Shown: positions 31,112 through 43,900 of the stretch, piece by piece
Numbering within the stretch: the first letter of the stretch is position 1
How the letters are laid out: the number at the start of each line of letters is the position of its first letter
Assembly: GCA_036346405.1 (NCBI GenBank)
Contig: CM070557.1
Span: 54,194,016-54,258,015, forward strand
DNA: 64,000 nucleotides
Reading direction: 5' to 3'
Source: Phyllostachys edulis
Taxonomy: Eukaryota > Streptophyta > Magnoliopsida > Poales > Poaceae
Position numbers and translations under genes: made by a program
The notes under the pieces: model-generated
What the model was told of the DNA's origin: nothing
The model's input: the letters and a program-made list of their open reading frames with translations, nothing else
Databases searched by the model: none

Positions 31112-32060
31112 TGAAGAATCTATAAGTTAATGGAGTATTTTGGTTATTAATGACAAATCCATTTGTGAGACTAACACTTCTATTGTTATACCAATTGTTT
31201 AGTCTTAGTTGGATAAAAAGGTGAAAAACAAAGAGGCATGCATTCCTTGGATCCAAAATATAGGTTGAACTTCATCAAAAGTCTAACTTGAATATGTGCA
31301 TATGTTTCTATTACACATTTGTGTATGCACGCATTTAGGGGGAGTTTACTCTATGTTTTGTGGTTTCATTAGTATTGATCTATATTCTTTTTTCACATAA
31401 ATTAAGGATTTTTACTTTGAAACATATCAAATGAGTATATAAGATTTGTGTAGTTCATATATACTCATATGACTTAATATTCAATTATTTGTAATTGTGA
31501 TGGTTGTCATCAATTACCAAAGAGGGAAAGATTGAAGTATCTTGTTCCACCATTATGTGTTAATAGCATGTCGTGGTAATTAATGACAATCACATTGTGG
31601 AACTAACATTTTTCATGAGTTAGATGAATATATTATGTTCCATAGTGATGAAGACTCGGAATGAAGGAAATCATAATGTGTTGATGATGTTCGAGTCAAG
31701 ATCCCGAAGTAAAGAAGATCATCATATGTTGATGATATTGAAGACAAGAGCTTGGTGTAAATGATGCATCATGTATTGACGCATATCAAGATCTCGAAGA
31801 AAAGAAAATCATCATGTGTTGGTGATGTTCAAGAAGAGGAGATGATCATAAGTTGATCATCAAGTCAAGAGAAGGTACATCATGTGTTGATGGAGGGCAA
31901 AGTGAAGGATGCATCATGTGTTGATGTATATCAAGACTCTGGATGAAGGATGTCATCATGTGTTGATGATCATCAAGTCAAGATCCCGAAGTAAAGATGC
32001 CATCATGTATTGATGAGCATCGAGTCAAGAACCCGCATCATGTGTTGATTCATATTTGAA
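31112..32060 (+). repeat. Truncated second copy of the hairpin-rich LTR
   Basis: Starts TGAAGAATCTATAAG as the LTR at 4187 does, and contains the same landmarks (CATTTAGGGGGAG near 31333; a CATCATGTGTTGATG-type array at about 31670-32050). It lacks everything corresponding to about 6000-7933. Array 1 is reduced to one unit. Diverged from the first copy. Confidence 0.88.
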
Positions 32061-32202
32061 TTCTATCTTCAGACACGTATCACCAACTAAACACCAAATC
32101 CCCAGGCTTGCCTAACCATACAAAAATTATCTACTTCTCAGACTACTCTCAGACACCACTTTTTATCAAATACGACTCTCAGGCTCTAAACCAAACAAGC
32201 CC

Positions 32203-34228
32203 AAAGCAATTGGGCCGCTTCAAGTGTGCAAACCATACGCGGACATAAAAATCCACTATCCACTTTCGGCCTTCTAATCTAATCCAACCGTGCAGGCAGC
32301 CCCGGACGGCCCAGATCGAGCGTCGCGAGTCGCGAGTCGCGACCCCAACCCATCTCCCCGCGACTCCGCCCACCCTATATAAACTCCACCCATCTCACTA
32401 CGGTACCCTCTCGCCCAAACCCTAGCCCTCGCGCCGCCGCCGCCGCTCCCCAGCGCTCGCGCTCCTGGCCGCCCGCGAGCTCGCGCAGCCACGCAACCAT
32501 GAAGGTACGCACTACTCCTCGCCTTAGCCGGCCAAATGGGTGAGCATTCGATGCGCCTAGATGCGGTTTGTGGCTGTTTGGTGTTGTGATTCGTGTGGTG
32601 TTTGCGTTTGTTTCAGTTCAACATCGCGAACCCGACCACCGGGTGCCAGAAGAAGCTCGAGATCGATGACGACCAGAAGCTGTGAGTGTTTCCCGTCTTA
32701 CCATTCGTGTGATCGTGCTCTTATCCCTTAGATCAGTGGGGGTGCCATGTTGTTGTTTCGCCGCTGTCGTTTGGTGTTAGTGAGAAAGCGGGATTAGTTT
32801 TAAAACCTGCGCACGAATGTGTTTTCTTTCAGGAATCGTATAGCTCCTTTTGTAATTCGATTCGGTGGATTCATGTGATGGAGTAGTGTTAGTTTGGTGG
32901 ATTCGTGTATGCTGCTGTCCCATTCGTGCAGCTGATATTTAATGTGTCAGGGGGATTAGTTGTGTTATTTGGGTAACTTGGATGATAGGAAAGTAATATG
33001 TTGCTAGTACGTGTTAAACATGACGCTTTTATAAATGTTAGTTTTAAAAGTGCTTCATGGCTGTTGAGCTCCTGGTATTTGGGGGTGGATTAGAGTGGAA
33101 GTGATTGCGAGGACTAATTCGATTGACTGACAGTAGCAGTGAACCAGAGTAGTTGCTCTGGTTTTGATGGTGTTCAAACTTCAAACTTAGTTTCAAATGT
33201 GACAAGTTATTGGTTGCATTTGAGAGTCCTCTTTGGTTGTATATTTGTTAGGACACAAAGGTATAGCAAGGTATCTTTCTTCTAGTATGTTATTCATTGG
33301 GGTAGAAGTGAGCCACAGGAGTTGCTCTGGTTTTGATGGTGTTAAAACTTAATTTCAAATGTGACAAGTTGTTGGTTGCATTTGAGAGCCCCCTTTGGTT
33401 GTATATTTGTTAGGACACAAAGGTATAGCAAGGTATATTTCTTTTAGTATTTTATTCATTTGGGCTGCAATTTGTATTGTCAGGGTTGGTTTTGAATTGC
33501 TTGTTGGACAGATAAGTAGTAAATAGCATTGAGACTTTGAGAGGGATAAATCTCTTATGCCACCTTTTGTTTATTGGATTCAAGAGCATGAAAACATGCA
33601 CAGCTAGATCCTAAGATAACTTGACTGTTCTACTTATTAGATTACTGACAAATAGTTTCAACTATTTGTAATAATTAGCCCTCAATAGTACTCACCAGTT
33701 TATAGTGGAGTATAGAAAACTATAGAGACCCTATGATCTTAATATTACTAGTTGAACTTGTTCTTTGTGCTGTCTAAAAATATAACAGTGGGTGTTTGTC
33801 AGGACAGGAAATCAACTGTTTTTTAGACCACAATTGTTCTTTTGAAAAAGTTACGTAGTTTACTTCCAAGATTAAAGTTATAGCAGGCATTTGGGTGTTT
33901 AATGATCTGTAAACAATGTGTGCCTTTTGTTGTCTACCTTGCTAGAAATTCACGCTATCCCTTTTTCTGCACCTGTTCTGTTTTTTCATATGGATATCTA
34001 ATGCCTTTTTATGAATTACAGGCGTGCCTTTTATGACAAAAGGATCTCTCAGGAGGTCAGTGGTGACGCTCTGGGCGAGGTAATGTACTGACAGCCAATT
34101 TCATGATACTTAATCCGAACACTGATTTTGTGTTCAAAGATGTGATGTGTAACATTTCTTGGTTTTTTCAGGAATTCAAGGGTTATGTCTTCAAGATCAT
34201 GGGGGGCTGTGACAAGCAAGGTTTCCCA
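32203..34228 (+). repeat. Segmental duplication, copy in the intact eS6 gene
   Basis: Parent-like counterpart of 16272-19190: it retains the TATA box, lacks the TIR element and has the shorter third-exon approach. Homology ends at GGTTTCCCAA(TGAAG), inside exon 4. Confidence 0.93.
32211..32498 (+). promoter_or_regulatory. eS6 promoter: site II, TATA and telo-box elements
   Basis: TGGGCC at 32211-32216, GGCCCA at 32308-32313, TATATAAA at 32376-32383 and AAACCCTAG at 32417-32425, then a GCC-rich leader to the ATG. This set is characteristic of plant ribosomal protein genes. Confidence 0.8.
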
Positions 34229-35164
34229 ATGAAGCAAGGAGTGCTAACTTCTGGGCGTGTCCGCCTTCTGCTCCACAGGGGTAAAAGTTTATTTCCACAA
34301 TACTCTTCATTGACCTACGGTTCTTTTCCCTCTTGGATCGAGTCTTTTACCTGATTTTTTTGTTTGAATTCTGCAGGCACACCATGCTTCCGTGGGCATG
34401 GCAGGCGTGATGGTGAGCGTAGGAGAAAGTCGGTCCGTGGTTGCATTGTCAGCCAAGACCTATCTGTTATCAACTTGGTGATTGTTAAGAAGGGTGAGAA
34501 TGATCTGCCTGGCCTGACTGACACTGAGAAGCCCAGGATGAGGGGACCCAAGAGGGCCTCCAAGATCAGGAAGCTCTTCAACCTTGCCAAGGATGATGAC
34601 GTCCGCAAATACGTCAATACTTACCGCAGGACATTCACTAACAAGAATGGTGAGCTTTCCTACATTAAGTTGCTTTGGTACCTTAATTGTATTCTTATTC
34701 CAGTATGTATCCTGCTGTTGTGTAGCATAGCTCACTTATGTCCTTCATTCCTTTTTCTTGAGAAAAGCTTATTATCTCCTGTTTAATTTGTAGTGTCATA
34801 ATCCTTGTCTGTCACCACTGTTGTATTTGTCAGCTTGGCACTGACTTGAAATAAATATTGTGTCCATATTGTTTCTGGAGTAGACCAATTAGCTTTCTTG
34901 TTACCTACCTAATGGCTGGTTACTTCTATTGCAGGCAAGAAGGTGAGCAAGGCTCCTAAGATCCAGCGTCTTGTGACTCCCCTGACCCTCCAGAGGAAGC
35001 GTGCTAGAATTGCTGAGAAGAAGAAGAGGATCGCCAAGAAGAAGTCTGATGCTGCGGAATACCAGAAGCTGCTTGCACAGAGGCTCAAGGAGCAGAGGGA
35101 GCGCCGGAGCGAGAGCTTGGCCAAGCGGAGGTCGAAGCTTTCTATTGCTGCTACCACCGCTTAA
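32499..35164 (+). CDS. RPS6: 40S ribosomal protein eS6
   Basis: Component of the small ribosomal subunit and TOR/S6K target. Exons 32499-32504, 32617-32681, 34022-34079, 34172-34280, 34377-34649, 34935-35164 join into 246 residues, the usual plant length. The first exon encodes only Met-Lys. Conserved blocks: KFNIANPTTGCQKKLEIDDD, RRKSVRGCIVSQDLSVINLV, PRMRGPKRASKIRKLFNL, a long basic C-terminal helix (QRKRARIAEKKKRIAKKK) and a Ser/Arg tail (RRSESLAKRRSKL) where S6K phosphorylation occurs in the family. No defects seen, so this is the functional parent of the truncated copy fused upstream. It lies between the retrotransposon nest and a decayed F-box gene. Confidence 0.96.
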
Positions 35165-36218
35165 GATGTTTAGAGCTTGAGATGTTTTAAATCCTTCCTA
35201 AGTTATAGCCGAAGAACCTCTCTCACTGTGTTGGATCAATCGACCCTCTACTTTCAGCCTTCTCGAGTAATTGGTGCAATTTTGCATGAACATGATACTT
35301 GCTTGTCTGGATTTATTTTTAGTACCGGAGATTTACTATGTTGGTTTCTATTGTCAAGTTGAAGTGTCAGCTACCACATGGTCTTTGTATCAACCATTTT
35401 AGCTATGTTCTACTTTAGTTTGCTCTCCGCCAATTCTTAGCTTAGTAGATTACTCTTGATTTTGCCATTTGATTATTCTTCTACATGATACTTGCATGAA
35501 CTGTTTAGCGTTGAGGCGAGATTGTTGGATGGGGGGTTAAGTATTCGAAGGCTTCAGTAGATTATGTGCCTTCTTTGGGCTGGAGTTGTAGGCATAAACA
35601 TCCCTAGCGATTATAGTGCAGCGCAGTGGCTATGTGCCTTAATTTTTGCGCGTACTAATTTTGGAACATAATCTAATTATTTACCCCCACAACTCTCATT
35701 TTAGGTTGCAATCTCGTTCTTCCATTGCTGATTGGTGGTTTGCTGCTGCTGATAGTGCGGCTAATTAACCCCACATTTCCCCCCTCTATGTTGCAATATC
35801 ATGATCTTATCCATCCCAACAATTTTTTTTCCTTCTCATGATTCTGATCTGATCTCCTCCAAGGCTCTAACGGCAAAGAATGAATTGTTCAGTAGGTCAC
35901 AACAATGTGCGGCTTGTTGGAACTTCCGTATTTTGATGAAACGGCTTCAGGTTAGCGTGAATAATCAGCGTTTTCCTTGCATGGTTTGGCAAAAATCTCA
36001 TCGTCGATCAATCAAAGCTGATTGATTGCGTTGGAGCCCGTTGCCGCGCCATTGCCGCTATCTATCTCGACCCTCGCCGGTGGCCGCGGGCATCTCCTCG
36101 AATTTGATCTGAGCGATGATGACATTGGCGCGCCGCCGAATGGTTGGTTCGTGCGTGCGATACCCTCCACCATTTCCGCTGCTCACATTGGCTTTGCTTT
36201 TGATCCTCGCGCAGGAGG
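35165..36218 (+). other. 3' flank of eS6 and intergenic DNA
   Basis: 3' UTR-like sequence for the first few hundred bases. Nothing else is recognised until the F-box-like start at 36219. Confidence 0.55.
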
Positions 36219-37077
36219 GACTGGCCCAGCCTGACGACCGAGCTCGTTCTCCTCCGACGTGGCGGACTACGCCCGATTTCGGGCCGCGTGCAAGCCCTGG
36301 CGCGAGTGCACCGAGGACCCCCGAATGCGCGTGAGCGGCGACCTCGACAGCCGCTTCCGGCCCCGCGACTGGGTGGCGCTCTCCCACTGCGCCTCCGCGT
36401 CCTACGCAACCTCGCCACCGCAGCGCGTGCCGCAGCCGCCGACCTCCCGGCGCTCTCCACCCACGACGAGCTCCGCTCCGGCGAGGGCGTCCTCGTCCTC
36501 TGCGACAAGGCCACCCGCGCCGTCCGCCTCCTCAACCCGCTCACCGGCGCTTCACCGACTTCCCCGCCAGTACCATTTACCAACGTGCGGGCTGTGCTCC
36601 CCCCTCCGTGTCTGCCCGCGTCTTCGCAGCCGCCTATGTCTCCCGTGTCCACGGACGAGACCACTACTCCTTGAAGGTCACCGTCATGGCCCCCTACACG
36701 ATCAGCGGCGCAGGCATCGACGATTTCACCTCCCCGGCCACCCTCCTGCTCTGCTTGCGCAGCTTGTCCAAGATCATCTGTTCCAAGCCTGGCGACCCGC
36801 ACTGGGTGTCCGTGCTCCCCGCCGAGCAGGATTGAGACGACAGCAGCGACTGCTACAGTGCCACCCCTTGCTATCATTCGGAGGGCGCTGCTACGTCACG
36901 ACGCCGCTCGGCGACATCATGGTCGACGGCCTGCGCCCGTCGTCTCCTGGGTTGATCCCCCGAATTCCCCGGATGGTGTACCTGCTCGGGGAGACGGCGC
37001 TGCATCCCTGGGCGCCCGTCGCCTCCTACCTCGTCCGCGGCCACGGCCGGATGCCCATGGTGCGCTACGTGTCATAA
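36219..37077 (+). pseudogene. F-box/DUF295-like gene, at least three frameshifts
   Basis: Fragments in three frames follow the expected order: DWPSLTTELVLL (F-box start), DYARFRAACKPWRECTEDPR, then VLRNLATAARA...LPALSTHDELRSGEGVLVLC, RAVRLLNPLTGA, DHYSLKVTVMAPYTISGAG, and finally FGGRCYVTTPLGDIMVDGL with YLVRGHGRMPMVRYV at the end. This matches grass DUF295 proteins, a large, fast-decaying family of unknown function. Frame changes lie near 36400, 36600 and 36840, plus an in-frame TGA near 36833. The copia relic begins right at its stop. Confidence 0.7.
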
Positions 37078-37269
37078 AAAGTACGTGTAATTAGATGTGT
37101 TTGAAACATAAAAGCTCGGGCTAGACAGGTTGTAGTCGAGCATCAAAGTTTTTGTGTGCGCACATTCTTGTTGTCTTCTATTGTGAATTCCTGTGTGTAT
37201 CCAGGTGCTCGTGAGAGTTATGTCCACGGGTTCATGTGCATGATACCTGATTCGTGCTAACATTTGGTA

Positions 37270-37950
37270 TCAATGCGCAAGGAGTTGGTCAACAAACGCA
37301 AGGACAAGATGGCTCTCGCCATCATTCCAAGTCGTGCCTGAGGCCATAATGATGGTCTTTGCCGAAAAGGAGATGATCAAGGAGGCTTGGAACATCATAA
37401 ATGAGATGCACGTTGGTGTTGATCGTATCAAGGATTTGCAAGTACAACCATGAAGACTGGGTTTGAGGTGATGTACATGTAGAAGACAGAATCCATCAAC
37501 GACTTCACCATGAAGCTGACTACCATCGTTAACGAGATTCGTGTTCTCGTAGACAATATGGATGAGTGCACCATCGTAAATAAGTTTCGCTGTGTCGTCC
37601 CTGACAAATTCCTACGGATTGTCTCCACCATTGAGCATTTGGGTGATATCGAAGCGATGACGGTTATGGAAGTGGTTGGGCATTTGAAGGCGTACGAGTA
37701 TCGTATGAAGGGACGGCGGTGCAACGAGGAAGGTGAGCACTTGAGTGCCAAGTGGGAGTCCAAGGCCAAGAAGGAGAGCGGGCGCTAATAATTCTAGCAA
37801 GAAGAACCGCAAGTTCGACAAGACAAAGGTATGTTGCTATAATTGTTAGAACTACATGCATTTCACTTTCGTATGCTATAAGCTGAGGAAGGAGAAAACA
37901 GAGGCATATTTAATTGAGGCAGATGTTGAAGATGAACCGACATTACTCTG
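37270..37950 (+). pseudogene. Copia Gag fragment, frameshifted
   Basis: The frame 37510-37788 reads EIRVLVDNMDE, VVPDKFLRIVSTIEHLGDIE and VVGHLKAYEYRMKGRR, typical of copia gag (UBN2). After a break, KKNRKFDKTKVCYNC starts a zinc knuckle that is then damaged, followed by RKEKTEAYLIEAD. Protease and polymerase are absent. Confidence 0.75.
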
Positions 37951-38192
37951 ATGTTGAAGTAACAATAATAAGATTAAGGGGTTATTGTTTTAATTTTTTT
38001 TAATTATGTCAGTCGAGTTAAAGCCTCTGTATATAGATGGACGTGTACCAGATGAGTTGAGTTTCTACACGCAACCATGTGTGTTTAGTTTGCTTATAGA
38101 CCACTTTATATGGAGATATAACTGGTAGTTTGGATCATATGTTGAGTCTAAAGTTATCAACTAGGAGAAGACAAGTCTGGATTAGAGGGGAT

Positions 38193-38520
38193 TGTTAGAA
38201 AGTAATCTATACTTGTCAAGTAATAATGTGTTACGATTTTGACGTAATCAAGGTTGGGTCAAATTAGTTTGTTTCCTTTGTTTAGTTGTTAGCTTGGTTA
38301 GCGTTGATTAGGCATTTCTTAAAAGGTTGTGTAATTAGATATTTGAAGAGATACTAGAGAAAACAGAAATTTTTTGGGTAGACAGGATGCAACCGAGCAT
38401 CAATTTTTTTTGTGTACGAACATTGTTCTGTTTCACCTTGAATTCGTGTGCGTGTATCCATGAGCCTATGTGAAATGTGCCAACGGGTTCGCGTGCCTGA
38501 ATATCTTTTATGTGCCAACA
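38193..38520 (+). repeat. 3' LTR of the copia relic
   Basis: 328 bp, begins TGTTAGAAAGTAATC after the purine tract and ends GTGCCAACA. Confidence 0.7.
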
Positions 38521-40300
38521 GCAGTCGCCTTCCTGGCGATCAACCACGGCGACCGTGTAGCGCCCTTCGCGGTGGGCGAGGAGGCCCGCCACGAAGGCGT
38601 CGCGGCCACCAGGTCGCAGACGAACATGGGCGGCTCGCTGAAGCTCGTGAAGCCGACAAGGGCGAGGGCGGTGCTGGTGGTGGCGAGTATGGTGCCGACG
38701 CCGCCCTCGGGGAGGAGCCGCGGGTGGAGCGTGAGCTCCGACACCTGCGGCGGCTCCGCGTGACGCAAGTGGAGGTCGCCGTGGACGTCCTCGGCGGGGC
38801 CAGGCGGCAGGCACCGCTAAAGAGCATGAAAGACGGCGGCGACACCGACGCTGACATGTCGCGGTCGGGAAGAGACCGGGTTCCGGAGCGGTAGCGGGTA
38901 ATGGTGCGGTGGTTTTGGTGGCGGTGATCTGTGCGGTAATGCGACTCTGCGCGTGGTAGTGTTTCTGTTGGCTTTCGAAGCAAGCCCGTATCGTACCGCC
39001 GTTTTGTCGCGGGGTGGTGTTGTTAAAGCTAACGGAGTGACGTTCCGTCTCCGCCTGAGAGAGAGAGAGAGAGAGACGGTGGGGTTAACGGGAGGGCGGC
39101 AGAGTTACGTGGTGAGCTGGGCTGGCACAACACGAATGGTGGGTTGAGTTGGGCTTGAGAATGTGGCCTATTGGACGATGCAGCATGACACGGTTAGTTG
39201 GATCGTGCTTGGGTCGGTCCGGTACGAAATGGGCCCAACCTTCCCGTTCTAGCCCAATCCCTCCCTCTCTCGGTCTGGCCCAATCACTTCCCCACCCCAG
39301 CCTGGCCCAACCAATAACCCTCTCTGCACCCGGCCTAGCCCAACATCCCTCTCAGCCTCCCCCAACCTCCATCCCCAACCCCTTATCCCGAGCCCTGGCT
39401 CCCAAATTCTCAATCCCTGATCACATTTCCTGATTCCCCTCCCTCCAGCTCCAGCCGCCTCCCTCCTCACGCGCCGTCGATCGCCGCCCTCCCTCCCTCT
39501 CCCTCCCAACGTGCCGTCGGCAGCCCCTTCCCTCCACTCCTCCAGCCACCTCCCTCCCCATCCCCATACGCCGTGCTGCTCTCACTCTCCTCCCCTCCCC
39601 ATGCGCCATGCATGGTCAGCTGCTGTTCTCTCCAGCCACCTCCTCGTCATTGTCCTTCTCACCCCCTTCGCAAGCGCGCGGCGCGGCCAAGGTGAGCAGA
39701 GTTCTTCATCGACGCCCAGGAGGAGGAGGAGGCTATGGCGAGGGGGAGTGGGTGTGGATGGCGTATGAGTGTCTTTGTCTTCCTAGGCGGCAGCGGTTGT
39801 CGTCTTCCCACGCGTCTATGGTTACTTAAGGCTAGGCTTGGGCCGGCATGACACGACCTCGACACAACGGACTTTGGGCCATGCTTGGGCTTGGCCGGAG
39901 GCGAGGCAGGCCAGCACGGCATGTCACAGCAAGGTGGCTGGGCCGAGCTGGCATGACACGATGTGGCCCGAAGCACAGCGGGCCCGGGCCGGCCCGGCCC
40001 AGCCATTGCCAATGCCCACCACTGAGATGCTCGCAGTCGCAGAGCTGCAGCAGCTTTTGACCCCGCAAGACCTTCCGGTGGATGAATCTGATCCGTGCGT
40101 GTAACCCGGTGCGGCTGCGATTGAATTTGGTATTTCTGGCAACGTCTGTTTCCTTTTTGCCTTACTGTGCGTTTTTGAATTCTGAGTTGGTTAATTGGAC
40201 ACACGAAACACACACCACCGGTCATTAGGAAGCAAAATGGAACAGCAGCACGGTCAGTTCGGCAAACCAAACACGAACTCTACTGCGCAACATACACAAT
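38521..40300. other. GC-rich intergenic DNA with possible gene debris
   Basis: 38521-38890 has a coding-like minus-strand composition (APEGGV..ATTSTALALVGF, then PPMFVCDLVAAT, GRYTVAVVDRQEGDCCW) that may derive from a DUF295-type protein, but frames are broken and I am not sure. A (GA)n tract lies at 39057-39075. From 39200 to 39600 it is C/T-rich with repeated GGCCCAA words. At 39840-40010 it is dominated by GGGCCGGC/GGCATGACACG words common in grass repeats. Confidence 0.4.
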
Positions 40301-40901
40301 TATAAACGCGTTAAAAACCTGCACGGCCAAACCAAACATGTGATAGTACGTGCACCTCAGACAGATCGACCCCTGGCTAGAGCGTGCAGTCACGCACCTC
40401 GAGCGGAAACTGACAAGCATTGGCAGTCTGCATTACAAATCATCACAACACACTCGAAACATCCAACGCAATTTAACTTCCTTCCGAGAACTGAGCCTAG
40501 TTCAGTCGCCTCATGGTGTCCTTTAATGCAGCCAGGAAAACCTGGCCGCTAGAAAAACCTCCTTCCGCTACCGTTTGCGAAACCACCATGTCAGACTGCA
40601 CGACACACCTCACATCACTACAGAAACAGAACCCACCAAGTTTGTGCCAGTTCACCAAGCGAGCTCACTAGCTTTATTTTCTCCCGTCCCCAAGATCAAC
40701 GGCTCAAAGCCTACACAGCTGAGGCGCCACTCAAAACATCCGAAAAGAACCAAGAAAAACATAGTACAGCACAACAGGTATGCTACTATCCTCGACGAGT
40801 ACCTATAGCACCAACCCAACATACAAACATCAATAAATAAAACACGCATCGGTCACCGCTTGCAAGCAGCAACTATCCTGCCCATCCCTGACCCTCCCCG
40901 T
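40301..40901 (-). other. 3' flank of the DAHP synthase gene
   Basis: Contains no gene on either strand; probably the 3' UTR of the minus-strand gene plus intergenic DNA. Confidence 0.5.
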
Positions 40902-43900
40902 TTAGAAAGCCAATGGAGGCAGTGGCAAGTTGTTGTTGAGCCCGGACCGCATCCTCCTCTTCCTGAGTCTCTCGGCGATGATGAAGGCGAGCTCCAGAGA
41001 TTGGGACGCGTTCAGCCTTGGGTCACAGTGAGTGTGGTAGCGGTCGCCCAGGTCATCGAAGGTCACAGTTCGCGATCCACCAATGCACTCGGTTACGTTC
41101 TGCCCGGTCATTTCCAGGTGGATACCTCCTGGGTGACTCCCTTCTTGATCATGCACGTCAAAGAAGGCACGTACTTCAGCCTGTTAGACATATCAAAAGG
41201 TCATGCTTAGTCCAATGAGCTTAAACATGGAACTTACACAAAGCCAATTACCTCAACCAATTCACGACGGTGAAGTTAAAAGGTTGCACTTTACTGTATT
41301 CAAAATAAAAGAATGGAATTTTCTCGATTATTCGAAGGAGCATAAGACAATGGCTGCTATCAGGTATTCAGATCACAATCAGACATGTCACATTTGCAGT
41401 TCAAAAAATAAGCTCCAAGCTTGAGCGTAGTCTATAATATGCAATCTGTTGCATTGTTATATTAGTATCTGCTGTTGTTTGGGCAAATAAGATCGCTTAC
41501 ACAATCAACATTGAAGTGACAAGCTGCTGCTTTTAGATTGCTATATGTCATACTTGTTTAAGTACACTTAAAATGATCTATCACTTAAAGTACACTTTGA
41601 AGGAAAACAAAGATGTAACTATGTAAATATGTAGAACTGCAACCTGCTATTTATTAATCGTGATTACTATGAGGGCATTCAAATGCGAAAACTCAAATTA
41701 ATAGTGACGCCTGGAATGCAGATCCATAGTGTACATAAAAAATTGAAGCAATAGCTTTGACAGGATCCTTCAGTTCAACTCCCAATACACTAATCAACCA
41801 TCGACTTACTGAGAATAAGTAACCTCAGTGGACCTACTTCTATTAAATAACAGAACAGACAGGATGGCGATTAGCAAATGAACAAATAGTTAATAAATGA
41901 ATTTTACTGCAATAATTCATACTGATTTTGGAGTATCAGAAAACATGTTTGCATGAAACAATGTCATTGCCTATTTTGTCATTTCACAAGTTAAAATTTC
42001 ATTCACATTGTCCAGCAGAGTTATCTTGTAATACGTTATGTGTTACGTTTTTCCTTTCATACCGGAGAACAGATGCCTACAAAAACTTGTGTAGGACTTT
42101 TCTTTACATGTAGTGAACATATGCCCAAAAGTGTAACATTCTTAGCTGGGCAGTAAAAATTTGGGCTCTTTGGGAGAGTTGCTTATATGACATTGATCAG
42201 ATATTCAGATTGCTTATAGAGGCTGCATCATACTACGAAAGCATACTAGCAAAGCAGGCATGCAGTAGGTTCCAGAGTAGAAAGATACTAACCAGAATGG
42301 AGTCGAATGGGCGAGTCTTCAGACCACATGGGGCCTTGATGGTGTTCCCATGCATGGGATCAGTAATCCATGTGACGATCTGTCCAGAACTGCGGACAGC
42401 ACGGATGAGGTGAGGCAACTTCACCCTCATGTTCTCTGCCCCCATCCTGGTAATTATGGTTATCCTCCCGGGCTTGTTTGAAGGGTTTAAAATCTCGATT
42501 ATCTTCACCAAGTCACTCGGGTTCATTTTATCGCTCACCTGCATACCACAAGTTGCACATTAATTTGAATGTCAGTACCCACAAGACATTGAATACAGCA
42601 TTTGGATTTCACTAAATATGAAAATGAACTCAATGCTGACCTTTATGCCAAGAGGGTTGGCAACACCACGGAGGAATTCAACATGAGCCCCATCGAGTTG
42701 GCGAGTGCGCTCACCAACCCACAGCATGTGGGCCGAGCAGTCATAGAAAAGGCCACTTGTAGAGTCCTCACGGGTAAGGGCCTGCTCGTATGGTAAGAGG
42801 AGGCACTCGTGGGAGGTCCAGAAGTCAGTAGTCGTCATTATCGGATGGTCCACTGTCAGCCCTGCTGCAGTCATGAAGCCAAGGGCATCGTCCACCCTAT
42901 GTGCTAATTCACGGTACCTATACACCATTCCATTGAAACACTCAGATCATTAGAAAACCTCTACAGCAATTACAAACATAATTTCTTCTGCAACCTAAAC
43001 AATCAGATACATAGCAATAACATATCAATTCTTATTATGACGGTTACTTGGTGAGAACTTTGTTGGAACTTGGAGCACTATCTTTTCCAAAAAACCAAAA
43101 AGTAAAAAAATATTTTCTCAACATATATTTTTTATAGACTTAAATAGACACACGCCTGAAGAAAATATAAACTACAGTAACACAACTTGATTGAAAAGCT
43201 AAATCCAAAAAAGGTCACAGATGCTTAAGTAGACACACGCCCGAAGGAAATTGCAAGGATGAAACTCCAAAACGCCAACGTCTAGTAAGACTCAGATAAT
43301 GGCATGCTTTGTTAACCAACAATACTATATTTTCCATGGTATTCCATTTTATGCAAACAACTAAAAACAAGCAACTTTCCAATGAATTAATCAGAAAGGA
43401 TGCAAAGGAGGACAGTGATGTCCTGTTAGAAGTTTCCGCGAAAGAAAGGGACACGGAAAGTGAAAGTTTCCGCATGCTCTAATATGACCACCCTTACCAA
43501 CTACTGATTGATGAATCCGGAACTACCACATGATTTATTAAACGTTGACGAGCAATGAACAACCACCTAAAATGCTTTTCTTTACTTATTCATTCAAGCT
43601 ACAAATTAAAATATCTGACCATTTCAAGAACAGGGTCTAGTTTCATATTTTCAGGAACATGTTCACCACTCGTTACTTCCATGATACATTAATAATAAAA
43701 GAGGCGAATTTCTGCTATCACCAGCAACCTATAACCAGCTCTTGCCTTATCATCATAAGGAGACAAGTGGAAGAAATTCAACATTGAGATATTTCAACAC
43801 GACAACGACTTAACACCCTCCACACCAAAAGTGCTGCTAAAAATATTAGGACAAGGCGAAATTTTGTCTCACCTGTCTCCCTGCTCGCTGTGATCCATGA

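Larger units (their letters stand above)
37076..38520 (+). mobile_element. Small copia-type retrotransposon relic with two LTRs
   Basis: A partial 5' LTR (37076-37262, ending GCTAACA) resembles the right half of the 3' LTR (38193-38520, TGTTAGAAAG to GTGCCAACA). TTTGGTATCAA after the first is a degenerate primer-binding site. ATTAGAGGGGAT before the second is the polypurine tract. Only a gag fragment lies between. Confidence 0.75.

Noticed and set aside
36062..36877. 271-codon minus-strand frame over the F-box pseudogene
   Set aside because: Arg/Gly/Ala-rich antisense shadow of GC-rich coding DNA; the plus-strand fragments match a real family.
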